From: Ustulina deusta | Taxonomy: Eukaryota; Ascomycota; Sordariomycetes; Xylariales; Xylariaceae | NCBI GenBank assembly: GCA_023159155.1 | Contig: JAJNNX010000001.1 | Coordinates: 1,550,001 to 1,614,000, forward strand | Direction of reading: 5' to 3' | DNA: 64,000 bases | Part shown: in pieces, positions 48,159 to 59,049 of the stretch | Layout of the letters: each line of letters opens with the position of its first letter | How positions within the stretch are numbered: position 1 is the stretch's first letter | Notes under the pieces: model-generated | The model's database searches: none | What the model was told of the DNA's origin: nothing | Seen by the model: only the letters and a program-made list of their open reading frames with translations | Program-made: the position numbers and the translations under genes

Positions 48159-49099
48159 ACCGGACGTAGTCACCACCTCCTTTTCGTCAACCCTCGACAG
48201 CTACAGCGCCGAATGGGGCTCGGGTAATTTCTCCCGACTCTTCGATTGCTTGGGTCATGCCATAGCTTACTGCGGCTTCAGCCACTTCAAAGATGAGGCA
48301 AGGATCTGACCGAACCAGCGTTATCATAATTCAAAACCCTGACGAGGATCACATCGAGGAAGATGAGTAGTGGTACTTGGTCATCGTGGGCAGAATGGTC
48401 AACATTTTGAAACTAGGATGAGGAGCTGTATGTTAAGTCTGACCCTATTGCCTTTTAATAGGAAACAAAGTCATCCTTTTGGACGATACATTTTGTGATA
48501 TGCGTAGCCAGATCTGTTCCAATAAATGAGTCCACGTCAGAACAATATCTTGAATCTCGGTGGTGTTTCTTTTGGAACTTTGGCAGGTGCGCGCGACCGC
48601 ATTCGACAAGCTTCCAATAAACCAGGCACTTCTTCAAGGTCAGCTACCATCTACCTGGGTGCCTTACCCAACTCCAAGATGCCTGGTGCACACATCAGGT
48701 AAGACAGCAACTTGAAGGCTAGTAGGTACCGAGTAGAAGGGGTTTTATTGAGGCTGTTCTCCGATTTACCTTCCCATCACACTTGATATTGCGCAGCTTC
48801 CTTGTATGCTTGTCCGGAGTAATTCAGGTTTCTTCGAACACACCCGCACTCAGAAAAAAAACCTCCATTTCTAAAGTTCCCATTTTCCTTTTTCCCCTCC
48901 GTCTCGCCTACATGTGTCTCGTCCCGAAATACAGGGCCCGTTCTTACTTCCCATCCGCACCCACGGTTTGCCTGTACCTCATCCATCAGCAACTCACAAG
49001 TCCCTAATTCTTGGTCTGCACAACCGTTATATCCCGGTCACCCCGGACCTACAATTTCCCCTGCTCGGCTCGGCTCTCCATCAACTAACAGTATCTGCA
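48159..49099. other. Intergenic, no gene seen
   Basis: About 0.9 kb between two plus-strand genes. Pyrimidine-rich sequence just before 49100 fits a fungal promoter or 5' UTR. Confidence 0.5.
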
Positions 49100-50395
49100 A
49101 TGGCGGTTCTTGACGAGGTTCCTGGTATCGAGGTCACAATACAGGTAAATGGCCAGAACGCTACCGAGTATGTCGACCCTCACGCATCAGACACGGACCG
49201 CGATGCCAATCTTGGGTGTCCTGTCGTCTCAAAATACATCGAGTCCATTGACGATGCGGAGTTTTCGATTAAAATGGCCATCGATGATGACACATATGCC
49301 TGGGATGACATCGAGCATGTTCTTTCCGCTGAAGTGAATATCGATGGAAAACAAGTGACTAGCTTTTTGGCCGAACGAGGCGGCGAAGGCATGATGGCAG
49401 AGGATCAGCTTATATATTCGGAAGAATCTCAGCAGTGGTACTGCAGAAAAATGAAGTTCTCCGCGATCAGCATTGGTGCGACTTTCTCAACAGATACATG
49501 GGTTTTATGGCTAACCTTGGTTTTAGCTGAGGACCGCAATGCAGCGCAGGTTCAAGAAGACATAGAGACTGTGAAAGAAGTCGGTCTCATTCAAGTCTCA
49601 CTCGAGAGATGTGTTGAGGAGGGGCGAGCTACACCAGTGCCAGACCCGTTTATAAACACCAATACGCTTGAAGTGGCAGAAAAAGTACTCAAAGGGAAGA
49701 CTATTTCTCATTCTGCGTCGTACGTAATTCCCCAGGTTCGAATTTTAACGCGTGCTTAAATCTTGTAGTCTCGGCAACCCCATGATCACGGAGGAAACCG
49801 ACCTATACCACAGCAGTAGAGTGGCAGCAGACAATGGTCCAATCGCAGTTTTCCGTTTCATATATAGATCTCAAGGTATGAAACTTCTGGTTACACCGCA
49901 TATTATATGGTTACTCACAAATATAGAGAGTCTAAAAAAGGAGCTCATTATCCCACGATCACCCTCACCTGAGCTAGTCGTTCCCACAACCTCGGTATCC
50001 ATCGGCAATCTGACCATGGCTGAGGTCCGGCGTCGTAAGTGAATCTCAAGTTTTGACCTCATAATCTCGAAGTTGAAGAAGCTTAAGCGGCGGTGGTTCC
50101 CTTATCTAATTATCGTACTCGCTTGTCTTCAAGATCCCTATCCGGTCTCAAAACTTGCTAACAATTGATGATCTAGTTGCACAAGAGAGACTCGATCAGA
50201 TAAACGTACGTCAATAATATCACGGCGACTCTATCTTAAACTAATTGCACATCACAATGGGCTAAGGCTGCCAAAAGCCGCCATGGGTCCGCTATGAAGC
50301 GACAAGCGAATGAAGTTGTAGACGTCGATGAAGAGGCCGAAAAGGCCCATTCGGCAAAGCGCCCCGCATTAACCATCGATCTAACGGACGATTGA
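49100..50395 (+). CDS. DUF7918-type fungal protein
   Basis: Six exons: join(49100..49475, 49527..49719, 49769..49875, 49927..50034, 50177..50205, 50267..50395), 313 aa, every junction in phase. The N-terminus MAVLDEVPGIEVTIQVNG, the phrase VVSKYIESIDDAEFSIKMAI, and later VQEDIETVKEVGLIQVSLER with PIAVFRFIYRSQ are the marks of the DUF7918 family of Pezizomycotina proteins of unknown function. The C-terminus has a helical Arg/Gln stretch, then KRPALTIDLTDD. That ending resembles a SUMO-interacting motif (hydrophobic core next to acidic residues), preceded by a basic KR stretch that could be nuclear. The first intron (51 nt) has no stop and keeps the frame, so its retention would add 17 residues. 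Function unknown; the name rests on motif memory. Confidence 0.83.
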
Positions 50396-51407
50396 GGTCG
50401 GGGGAAGAACCGCGAACTCTTTAGTTGTCTGCTAACAGCTACCCACCCAAAGTTGAGCTGAGATAGAAAGGCGACTCTTAAGGTCGATCGATATGAATGT
50501 GGTCTCTAGGGATTAAGAGGCATTGCCTCTTTGGGTATGGACTATAGTAAATGCATCATCTCCCAACCTCAACGATGCGTGCTTGCGGGTGCCAGAGGAA
50601 ACAGATGAAGAAATGCAATCAAGGAAATGCGATCTAGTGGGAGCCGCGACGAGTTACATATAGGGACAAATCCACAAGCAGCAAGATGCAGCAATAAAAG
50701 GCTCTGTGATTTGACCATCTTCTTTCATCGATATGTGCCTATTGATCTTAACATCAAATACAATTTATGTCTCTCTGGAGGTCTGCCAATAAGAATATGG
50801 CGACGAGTATCTCTCTGTCATGGCAACATAAGTCGAAGACGGAATAAAATGGATTATCAGCCGGGGCACACAGGTAGCTAAGTTCTTAGTATGGGGGCAG
50901 AACAATAGATACCTAACTTATGGAACCTTTATCGGTCCACGCAAAGTCACCTACATATGTGGCTTCCATAGGCACTTGGTGGTACGAGGGTCATTCCTTA
51001 AAAGGAAACCTGTATGTTAATGTAGGATGTCAATGAGCGTGCGACAGAATCAATGTTAATATTAACGGGAAAAAAAGAGGTGGTTTATTCGTGATCGTTC
51101 CTATATAAACTGAAGTTGAGGTAGTAGCTGGAGATCTGCTTATATAAGATCTAGACTTGGCGTTCAAACTGAAGCTAGATTACGTAATTAGATCTACTTC
51201 GTGCTTTGATGGGGCTTTCCCCAGCTCAACAATTGCCATTTGACAGGGATTCTTTTCCGAGCTCCCTATCGAGATACCTAGCTCCATTTGTGCAAGCAAG
51301 CGGCGCCCAAGACTTTCTTCCATTTTTTATATAACTACCTACTAATAGACTGTGCTCTCCCGTCTCCCGCGACCCTACGTCACCATCCTGAACTACAACA
51401 TCCCAGA
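50396..51407. other. Intergenic, no gene seen
   Basis: About 1 kb, AT-rich between 50900 and 51200. It holds the 3' UTR of the DUF7918 gene and the promoter of the dehydratase gene. Confidence 0.55.
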
Positions 51408-52459
51408 ATGGCCGACAAGACAACGCCAAAGTCGCGGCGGAAGCCGTCGCCCGTCAAGAACGGCTACCTGATCCTCTACAATGCGGTATCGGCAGTCCTG
51501 TGGTTGACGGTGCTGGGCCGCGTCGTGGGCGTCAACGTGGTCCGCGGCCCGCATTTCGCGTATCTGTCCGTCGGCGAGTTCTGCAAGTGGACGCAGACGC
51601 TCGCGGGCATGGAGGTGTTGCACTCGATCTTTGGTAAGCCAGCCCTATCGCATCGCATCTTCATTTAAAGTGCATCAATTCCACCACGGGAGTCTGTCTG
51701 TCTGTCTTGTCTCGGCGCTCAATAGGACGTTCTCGAGCCTAGCCTGTGGAGGCAAAGTCCTGCGCCGAAACCTATAACAATACTCCGCGAATACTCGATC
51801 GACCACCACCACCACGACGTCGAACCAAACATCCGCAGAGGGGAGAATGGGCAATTCTAACACCGGTCTTTTTACGCTAGGAATCGTCCGCGCGCCCTTC
51901 TTCACGACCTTTATGCAAGTCTTCAGCCGATACGCGATCGTATGGGGCATCACCGACCTGTTCCCGCAGCTGGGCGCCAACCCGGCCTACAGCAGCATGT
52001 TGGTGGCGTGGTCGGTGACCGAGGTGATCCGGTACTCGTACTTCGCCCTGACGCTCTCGGGCTGGCAGCCGTCGGCGCTGCACTGGCTGCGGTACCACGC
52101 CTTCTTCATCCTATATCCGCTCGGCATCTCTAGCGAGGCGTGGCTGATCTGGTGTGCCGTCGAGCCCTCAAAGCACGTCGTGCACCCGCTCTATAGCACC
52201 GTGCTGTGGGCTTACGTCGTTTTCGTCTATCCTCCCTGTAGGTCTGCCGCTCTTTTTATGTCTGGGTCATGGGGGTTTGGGTGAGGCGTCATGCGGGAGC
52301 GACGGTGGCTTAAGAGCTATAGAGACTGTGCAGACAACTAACAGAGGTGCTCTTTGCTAACTATTCTACCTAATTCTAGCTGCTTATATCCTATACACGC
52401 ACATGATGGCCCAACGACGCAAGGTCTTGAAAGCATCCAACACAAAGGCCACGCAATAA
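51408..52459 (+). CDS. phs1: Very-long-chain 3-hydroxyacyl-CoA dehydratase (PHS1/HACD)
   Basis: Modelled as join(51408..51633, 51881..52237, 52380..52459), 220 aa, the normal Phs1 size. Six membrane helices can be counted, beginning with GYLILYNAVSAVLWLTVLGR. Conserved stretches are QTLAGMEVLHSIFGIVRAP, the WSVTEVIRYSYFAL helix and LRYHAFFILYPLGISSE. The Tyr near 154 and Glu near 161 (seven apart) are the catalytic pair known from yeast Phs1. The ER-resident enzyme removes water from 3-hydroxyacyl-CoA, the third step of fatty-acid elongation for sphingolipids. The C-terminus is cytosolic and basic. Introns are longer than usual here (247 and 142 bp), with the conserved frame rejoining exactly at FGIVRAP and PPSAYILY. 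Confidence 0.96.
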
Positions 52460-52692
52460 ACGCATGTACTTCAAGATACGGTAATATGGGAATGACGATA
52501 ATGGATGGGGATGATTGCCTATTGAGTATAGTGCTATTTATGCGAAACGAGGTGTAATATCTGCGTCAGGAAGATGAAAAAAAACAGGATACTTCAAAAG
52601 GATACTTCAAAAGGTATAGACGAGAACGGAAAAGGGGGGGGATGAGTTCGAACCGAGACATATATGCAAAGAATAAAACTAATGCAACCAAT

Positions 52693-54128
52693 TTACTCGA
52701 GATCCCCCCGCGTACTTGTCTCATACCAGTCATTCTTCGTCCAAGTCACAATCAAGTCTTTCGCATCTTCAGACAATCGCGCATATCCCGGGTTCTTTTT
52801 CGCCTCGAACATAGCTAGCGAATCATATTAGCAAGTGTTCTACGGATGGGCGACATAGGGTTGCGGGGTTGCGTACTCATATGGGCGCCCGTTTCATCCG
52901 TGGCCGCATCATTGATCGCCTCCTTCCAAACACCAGCAGCTGATTTGGAGGGCAAATTACAAAAGGTCCTTGCTTTACCCAGCACCGTGTCTACCATGCT
53001 AATTTGTTTCGGTGCCGCTGCTTTCCCTAGTCTCGTGTATAGATTCGCGAACCCAATATTGAGCTCTCCATTCAGCCGCAGCATGGTGCGGACTCGGTTC
53101 TTGAGCTCCTCGCCGCGGGCCAAGCAACCCACAAACTCAAGGTGTGACGATACCCAAGACCATCCCGTAGAAATTTGCTGGCGGTTCATGTACGCGGCCG
53201 CACCACTAGCGGCAACCGCGCCGGCCGCGCCGGCAACCATGGCAATCTTTCCCCAGTTACCCCATCCACCGCCTTTAGGCGCACTCGGTTGGCTGTTCTC
53301 TGGAGCAGGAAGTGCAGCTATAGGTTTTTTGTTGCCGGCGGGTGGCTGGTCCTTGCTGCCGGCGCCCCAGATCACCGTCGATAACCCGCTTAGCTGCGTC
53401 CACGCCGCCGCCGCGTTATTGTATTGACTCTCAGCGCTGTGCGCCACAACACCCGGAGCAATGCCCAGGAACGGTGTGTCGAAGGCAAGGACGCCTTGTA
53501 CGAAAGGAAACATCAAACCATTCAGGGTTTCAGGGGAGGGCGCCCTTTGGCCTCCTCCACTCGCATCTTCTCTATCTTCCTGGTTGCCGGCTTGGCTATC
53601 TTCGCTATGTGGAATAGGTTTCTCGTTCGCAAGGGCGATGACTGTCTCGGCGGCCACGATACCGCCCATGGAATGGCCGATCAAAATCGTGTGTACGGAA
53701 GGGTCTACTGTCGGAGAAGGTGTGCCATTCGCTACTTCGATGTCGATGACGCGCTCAAGAAGCCAGTCCCGGAATCGGGATACGCACTCGTGCAGGTCCC
53801 CCCGGGTCTCATACTTGGGGTATGTGATGGCTCGCACGTCGACCTTGGGGAGCGCTGCGCTGATCAGGGCGGCAAGGTGCTGGGCGAACTCCGACTTGGC
53901 CCCGAAGGTGTCCTCACCCCCCTACATCGTTCATATTTAAGCGTTAGTCTTCTGGTAGGGCTAGGCGGACAGAATCTCGCGCTGTTCGCGTCCCGAATCA
54001 AAAGAAACCCGTAACATAGATGGCAAATACTGGAATGAACGGCTGCCTCTAAATGGCCAAAGTGGTGTAGGCGGGGTCAATCATACCTTGAAGCCGTGGA
54101 CGAAGCACAAGAGCAGTGTCTTCTTCAT
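52693..54128 (-). CDS. DUF676-like alpha/beta-hydrolase (putative lipase)
   Basis: Modelled as complement(join(52693..52814, 52877..53921, 54087..54128)), 402 aa. Exon 1 is MKKTLLLCFVHGFK and exon 2 opens GGEDTFG, making the HGF.G oxyanion motif. The nucleophile elbow GHSMGG has Ser near residue 98. VLAFDTPFLGIAPGVV follows, as in DUF676/lipase proteins. An odd feature is a Gly/Ala-rich stretch (KIAMVAGAAGAVAASGAAAY) near residues 220-245, inserted in a Pro-rich linker, which may contact membrane. The third exon rescues a conserved C-terminus (TMFEAKKNPGYARLSEDAKD) that a simple read-through to the stop at 52815 would miss. It probably hydrolyses an ester or acts as a lipase; the substrate is unknown. 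The 3' end converges with the dehydratase gene 230 bp away. Confidence 0.87.
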
Positions 54129-54617
54129 CTTGCCCCATCGAAAGACTTAAAGGCCCGGGGAGAACAAAGAGAGAAACATTAGATGTAATATTTGACGAAT
54201 GATAGGTGAGCAAAGCACAAGCTGGTGACCTTCGGATCGCCGCAAGGCTGGAACTACAGTATCATACCATGCGAGTGACAAGCCCCACTATCTCAAGCGT
54301 TATCCATGTGATGCCCCCTCTATAATGACGTCTGAACAGCGCATTTCTAGATCCCTAAAAAGACCCCTGAAGAGCTACTTGGGTGGGTGCCCATTAGGGG
54401 TCCACAGGCACGGCTTATCCAATTGATGTCTGCTACCGGTATTCCTCTTGTGTTACGTTATGGTATTCAATTCAACATCATGTTCGATATCCACTCAAAA
54501 CAACCTTCCCTCCCCAAGGTATCCCAAAGGGTGACAATCCACGACTGAAAAATACGATTGTTATCCCAAAGCCTGCGAGTACTGTCCTCAGGAACTTGAT
54601 CTTAGCGACATGCCTAC
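54129..54617. other. Short intergenic region between two minus-strand genes
   Basis: About 490 bp: promoter of the hydrolase gene and 3' UTR of the oxygenase gene. No gene seen. Confidence 0.55.
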
Positions 54618-55749
54618 TTAATAAGTAGCAGCCAACCTCTGGATTAGATAGTCTCCGCTGTTGATTCCCGGATATTTCCTATCCTTTTCAGCCTCGCACG
54701 TGCTAGGGATGGCTTCGATATAGCTCTTGAAGTTAGGGTTGCAGAAATACCTGCTCTCTCTGGTCAGTTCTCCTCAATGGCAAGGTTCATCTGCAAGGCC
54801 GTCACGTACGCGATGCTATATCGAGCGGGATAGACGGCACCGTCGCCCGAAGGCGGCTCGACGACGCGGTGGATTGTGCTCTTAATGTTGTCGTTGCTCC
54901 ATCTTGCGAGCAAGTCTCCCGCATTGACAACGCAGGTATCCTCGATAGGCGTGGCATCGACAAATGCGCCGGTTGGACTCTGCACCTGCAAGCCACCTCT
55001 CGAGTCCTGGAAGAGCAACGTAATCGACCCGTAGTCACTATGTGCGCCGGCACGTACCTGGCCCGGATTGATCGTGAAGACATCTTTCTTCACCTCAGGG
55101 TAGTGGAGCAAACGCAGCGTGTTATCGCCGGCGTCCGTGAAATTGTCGAACCACTGCTCCTCGATTCCCAACCCGACGGCGATAGCGCGCATCACCTCCA
55201 TATGCAAGTCTTTGCATTTGTCATGGAACTCGACCATGGTCTTCTTAAACCCTGCGAGCTCGCCTTCCTCTACGGGCCAGTGATTCGGATGGCCTGGTTC
55301 ACCTTCGCGGCCGATCTCTAGACTCTCCTTCAGATCTGGAACAGCATCCCGTAGCTTCTTGACATCTTCTGCATCGATCAGCGTCGTCGTCTTCTCACGC
55401 CCGGGGGCTGAGTAGCCACGGTTCGCCTCTGGAGTTGTCCAGCAATGCGACATCTTCGTTTCGATCGGTAACTTAAAGTACTTGGCTGAAGTCTCGAATA
55501 TATGTTTACGATACTCCGGTGTGATGGGAAGCCCCTTCAGGTATATGAAACCTGCAGTCTGAAACCCATGAAGAATCGCCCGGGCTGTCTCCTTTCGTTG
55601 TTCCAGCGTCCCGTTTAAGAACAGAGAGAAGTCGATGAGCTATTGAGCAATAAGTTACTCATGTGACAATTTCCTAAATCCATGTCGTAATGAAAACTTC
55701 GACTTACAGGAATAACCAATCCTTCGCTCTTTACTGCAGCTGACTCCAT
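54618..55749 (-). CDS. 2-oxoglutarate/Fe(II) oxygenase (isopenicillin N synthase-like)
   Basis: Modelled as complement(join(54618..54750, 54810..55639, 55708..55749)), 334 aa. Exon 1 gives MESAAVKSEGLVIP and exon 2 opens LIDFSLF, the N-terminal DIOX_N start. The iron ligands are present: His214 and Asp216 in HSDYGS, and the distal His near 271 in STIHRVVEPP. The 2-oxoglutarate-binding Arg is in PARYSIAYF. The first-pass frame ends early; splicing at 54751-54809 restores the family ending FCNPNFKSYIEAIPST and PGINSGDYL. The fold is complete. Such enzymes hydroxylate, desaturate or cyclise small molecules, using O2 and 2-oxoglutarate. It is transcribed divergently from the amidohydrolase at 56445, with 695 bp between starts. 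A shared catabolic or detoxifying role is possible but inferred. Confidence 0.92.
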
Positions 55750-56444
55750 CTTCCTGTTTAGATGGCTTGCGCCGAAGATATCAAACTCTCAATTCGAAAA
55801 TAAGGAGATTGAGGCGCTTTATTCTGAGAAGAGACTTCCAATGTCTCAGAAGTGCATAAAGGCAAACCCTAGATGCACCGATGAAGCCAGCAATAATCGG
55901 CTGTTGATCCTCAAGGTCTTCACTTGTGGTTCTATCCGCACAATATGAGAAGCAAAATCTCCTCAGGGCCCGAGTTTTAGAAGATTAGTACATAACTATT
56001 CGAACAAGCTGCACAACAAAAGCTGAGATCATTGGATGCGCTTTATACTCCCACGTTGTATGGTGTACCCCACAGGCGAGATAAGCGGGCGACAAGGGAG
56101 GGGAAGCATCAGGGCGGGGCTGATGTAGCTCCCTCGTTCGACCTAGTCTACAGCAAGTTGTTGACGGGAACCTGGGGAGGAGACTGATAGCGTTACGCAC
56201 GATTTCTGGAAATCAGCTCACTTAAAGTGAAGTGGGCAGAGCCATTGTTAACAACCCTAACTCTTATCGCGTGTCAGTTGTCTGTCTACGCACGACAACC
56301 ATCCTAGCCATACTGGACCCTCACCCGTCGGCCACCATCGGGTATTGCCTTCGGCCTTGCAGCTTAAGGGTGCCCGAGCCTCTTCAGCTGAGCCTCATGA
56401 TACTCACCCATCGGATATCTCACTGATTCGAAATAACACAAAAC
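55750..56444. promoter_or_regulatory. Divergent promoter region of the oxygenase and amidohydrolase
   Basis: The 695 bp between the two start codons is the only candidate promoter space for both genes. There is no convincing frame in it. I could not identify a known binding site with confidence. Confidence 0.5.
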
Positions 56445-57593
56445 ATGAGCTCTTCAAATTCTAAAGTGGTTGATATCCACACCCACATGTACCCTCCGGC
56501 CTACGTCGGGCTCCTCGAGTCGAGGAAAACTATACCTTTGATCCGTCGGTTTGCGGGCGCCAAGGATCCCCGGTATATTATCCTACCAGCAGAGGCAGAG
56601 GCTTTGGATAAGATTACGTCCTCCGAGTCTGATACACTCCCTGCAAATCTGCCTGGTCGACCTATAACGACTCACTATTCATCGCTAGCTCAAAAGATTC
56701 ATTTCATGGATACGCACGGAATCGATATCTCCGTCATCTCACTTGCAAATCCGTGGCTAGACTTCGTGCCGTCCGAAGTGGCAGGGGAGACAGCGAAGTC
56801 TATCAACAGCGCGTTTAGTGAGATGTGTAGTACCGCACCAGGTCGGCTATACTTCTTCGCCACGTTGCCCCTGACCGCGCCGCCCGAGACCCTGCTCGCA
56901 GCCATCGGGCATATCAAGGGCCTAAAGTACTGCCGTGGCGTGATATTAGGGACGTCAGGTTTGGGTAAGGGACTCGACGACGCGGCGCTGGTTCCCGTGT
57001 TCCGTGCCCTGGCCGCGAATAAGCTGACTATCTTTCTACACCCGCACTACGGGCTTCCGAGCGAAGTCTGGGGACCCCGTGCCACCGAGGAGTACGGACA
57101 CGTCCTCCCCCTTGCTCTGGGCTTCCCCATGGAGACCACTATCGCCGTTGCCCGCATGTACATGGCGGGCGTGTTCGAAGCCGTCCCGGACCTGCGCATG
57201 TTGCTCGCTCATAGTGGTGGCACGCTGCCTTTCCTAGCCGGCCGTATTGAAAGCTGCATTGTGCATGACGGCCATCTCGTGCGCGAGGGAAAAGTCGGCC
57301 CCGGGAGGCGGACGATATGGCAGGTTCTAAAGGAACAGGTTTACCTCGACGCTGTCATATACTCGGACGTCGGGCTCAAAGCAGCCATCGATGCGAGTGG
57401 CGTCGATAGGCTCATGTTTGGTACCGATCACCCATTCTTCCCACCGCTGAACAGCGATGAGCAAGGTGAGTGGGAAAGCATGGCCTGGAATAAGGAGGCA
57501 GTTAGTAAGGCTTTAGGTGCGGATAGTGAGGCTGCGAAAGCCGTCATGGGCGGGAATGCTGTCGAGGTCCTGAAGCTGTATGGAGATGACTAA
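56445..57593 (+). CDS. ACMSD-like amidohydrolase (metal-dependent decarboxylase)
   Basis: Intron-free, 382 aa, normal length. The N-terminal metal motif DIHTHMYPP (His12, His14) is present, then SLANPWLDFVPSE, FFATLPLTAP and IFLHPHYG near residue 198. LLAHSGGTLPFLAGRIE follows, and the final metal Asp in MFGTDHPFFPP is near 327. This is the signature set of the 2-amino-3-carboxymuconate-6-semialdehyde decarboxylase branch of the amidohydrolase superfamily (Amidohydro_2). That branch also includes gamma-resorcylate and related decarboxylases. The enzyme is cytosolic and Zn-dependent and most likely removes CO2 from an aromatic or semialdehyde acid. The exact substrate is not readable. Its divergent oxygenase neighbour is the only hint at context. 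The single-exon structure is unusual for this window and may point to later acquisition. Confidence 0.92.
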   Translation: MSSSNSKVVDIHTHMYPPAYVGLLESRKTIPLIRRFAGAKDPRYIILPAEAEALDKITSSESDTLPANLPGRPITTHYSSLAQKIHFMDTHGIDISVISLANPWLDFVPSEVAGETAKSINSAFSEMCSTAPGRLYFFATLPLTAPPETLLAAIGHIKGLKYCRGVILGTSGLGKGLDDAALVPVFRALAANKLTIFLHPHYGLPSEVWGPRATEEYGHVLPLALGFPMETTIAVARMYMAGVFEAVPDLRMLLAHSGGTLPFLAGRIESCIVHDGHLVREGKVGPGRRTIWQVLKEQVYLDAVIYSDVGLKAAIDASGVDRLMFGTDHPFFPPLNSDEQGEWESMAWNKEAVSKALGADSEAAKAVMGGNAVEVLKLYGDD

Positions 57594-58588
57594 AATGAGT
57601 GAGTGAGAAGAACTTAAATGGATTTTAAAGTGAGATGAGATAAATTACAGCTTAGGTATTTTGATATTACATCTGCTGGATTTTAGCTTCCGCTTGCTCG
57701 AAATGAGATATGAGTATAGATATTGACAAGAGAGCGCCAGATGTCACCACATATGTCTGCTTTGCGTACACCCAGGTTTAGGCGCTCGCGAGAAAAGATA
57801 GACATGGAAATAGTATCGGCTGATTTATTCAAGCCAATTGGATCTTTGCGCGGTCTCAAAATGGTAAGCCTTGCACCCGGCATCAAGATATAGGGATGTT
57901 GTGTGCCGCTCACCAACCGCCTCGTGATTTCATCCTCTCCCTTCCCTAACCGACTCGACCAACGGGGAGCACGCCTCGCCACCAACCCACGACCAATATA
58001 CTGACAGGGCTAAGGAATTTTGGTCACTCGTGTCTAACGTAGCCTCTGCCAACGATCGGACAACATCCCGTTAAACCCAGCCGGAAGGTAATTTTGTGTC
58101 ACCACACCGAGAACCGCATGACTGCCATGCCTCGCACACCAGCGTTGTCATTGTCTTACTACTCCCCTATCCATAGGACATCACCGCCATTTCCAGGCAA
58201 TGCTACCTTCTTAGGCTTCTCGATTCCGCAATGTCCGGCCACATTCGTGGCCTGCCGTGTGTGGCAGGCCAGAGGTTATCAGGGATGCATATATTCGAAG
58301 AAACAAAGAAACTCTTCCCGTTTCGCCGACCCCTTTTTCAGTCCCCGCGTTTCCGAGTCGGGTTTGTAAGGGGCTTTTTCTAACGCCATCAAGAAGATCC
58401 TCTTGGGAACCCTTACCCAGCGCATCGCCTCAGATTATATATCTCACGCAGCGCTCCAATACCCGGCCGGCACTACGAACTACCCCTGGGTATACGCAAT
58501 GCCAACTGATTTCCGACCATACACGATTACCAAAAAAACGAACAGCAACAAAAAGGTTTCCTTTGTTTCCCTCCCTTCCCTCCCCCCC
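57594..58588. other. Intergenic, no gene seen
   Basis: About 1 kb with only short, poorly composed frames. CT-rich sequence just before 58589 looks like a promoter or leader. Confidence 0.5.
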
Positions 58589-59049
58589 ATGGAGCCCTGG
58601 AACGCCGTCTTAGAGAAGCTCACGGAGCCTAGGTATAGGATCGAAAGCTGCTGGGGGTCGGGGTGGTGGTGCGTTCTGGCGAGCCACACGTCCAACGCGG
58701 GAGGCTCCCCGTTGACCGTGGCCCTGGTAGCGCAGATTCCGTCGGGGTCCCGCACATACAAGCTCGAGCTAGGGGGCAAAGACTGCGAGGCCTTGACGAT
58801 GATCGTCTCCAAGATCCCGACTTCCATGGACAGTCACAGCCGGGCGTTCCGGTTCAGATACGAGAGGATCACGTTCGCTTGGGTTTACTACAGCAAGTCT
58901 CTCTTCCTTTCCTTTCCTTTCCTTTCCTCACAAGTGTGTGTGGTAAGGGTCGACATTTGATTTATCGTGCCCTAACGACAACGAGGTTGTTAGAAGATGA
59001 TAGGCCAGCGGGGACTTTGATGAATATGTCGGCGTCCATGTTGGCGTGA
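58589..59049 (+). CDS. Small orphan protein with probable GC-AG intron
   Basis: Modelled as join(58589..58892, 58994..59049), 119 aa. The ATG at 58589 has a strong CCCCCCATGG context. I do not recognise the family. The protein opens MEPWNAVLEKLTEPRYRIES, then CWGSGWWCVLAS, and contains YKLELGGKDCEAL and AFRFRYERITFAWVYY. There is no signal peptide. Reading through 58893 would enter CTTTCC repeats, which is unlikely to be protein. A GCAAGT donor at 58893 and an acceptor TTGTTAG at 58987-58993, with CTAAC branch bases in CCCTAACGAC, join in phase to KDDRPAGTLMNMSASMLA and a stop. GC-rich third positions support coding. The frame stays open upstream, so an earlier start (58499) is possible. Confidence 0.55.

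Noticed and set aside
52815..52876. Hydrolase ending at the stop at 52815
   Set aside because: Splicing from 52877 to 52814 gives a better conserved C-terminus in phase.
54764..54809. Oxygenase ending at 54764
   Set aside because: The family ending FCNPNF...INSGDYL lies just beyond and splices in phase.
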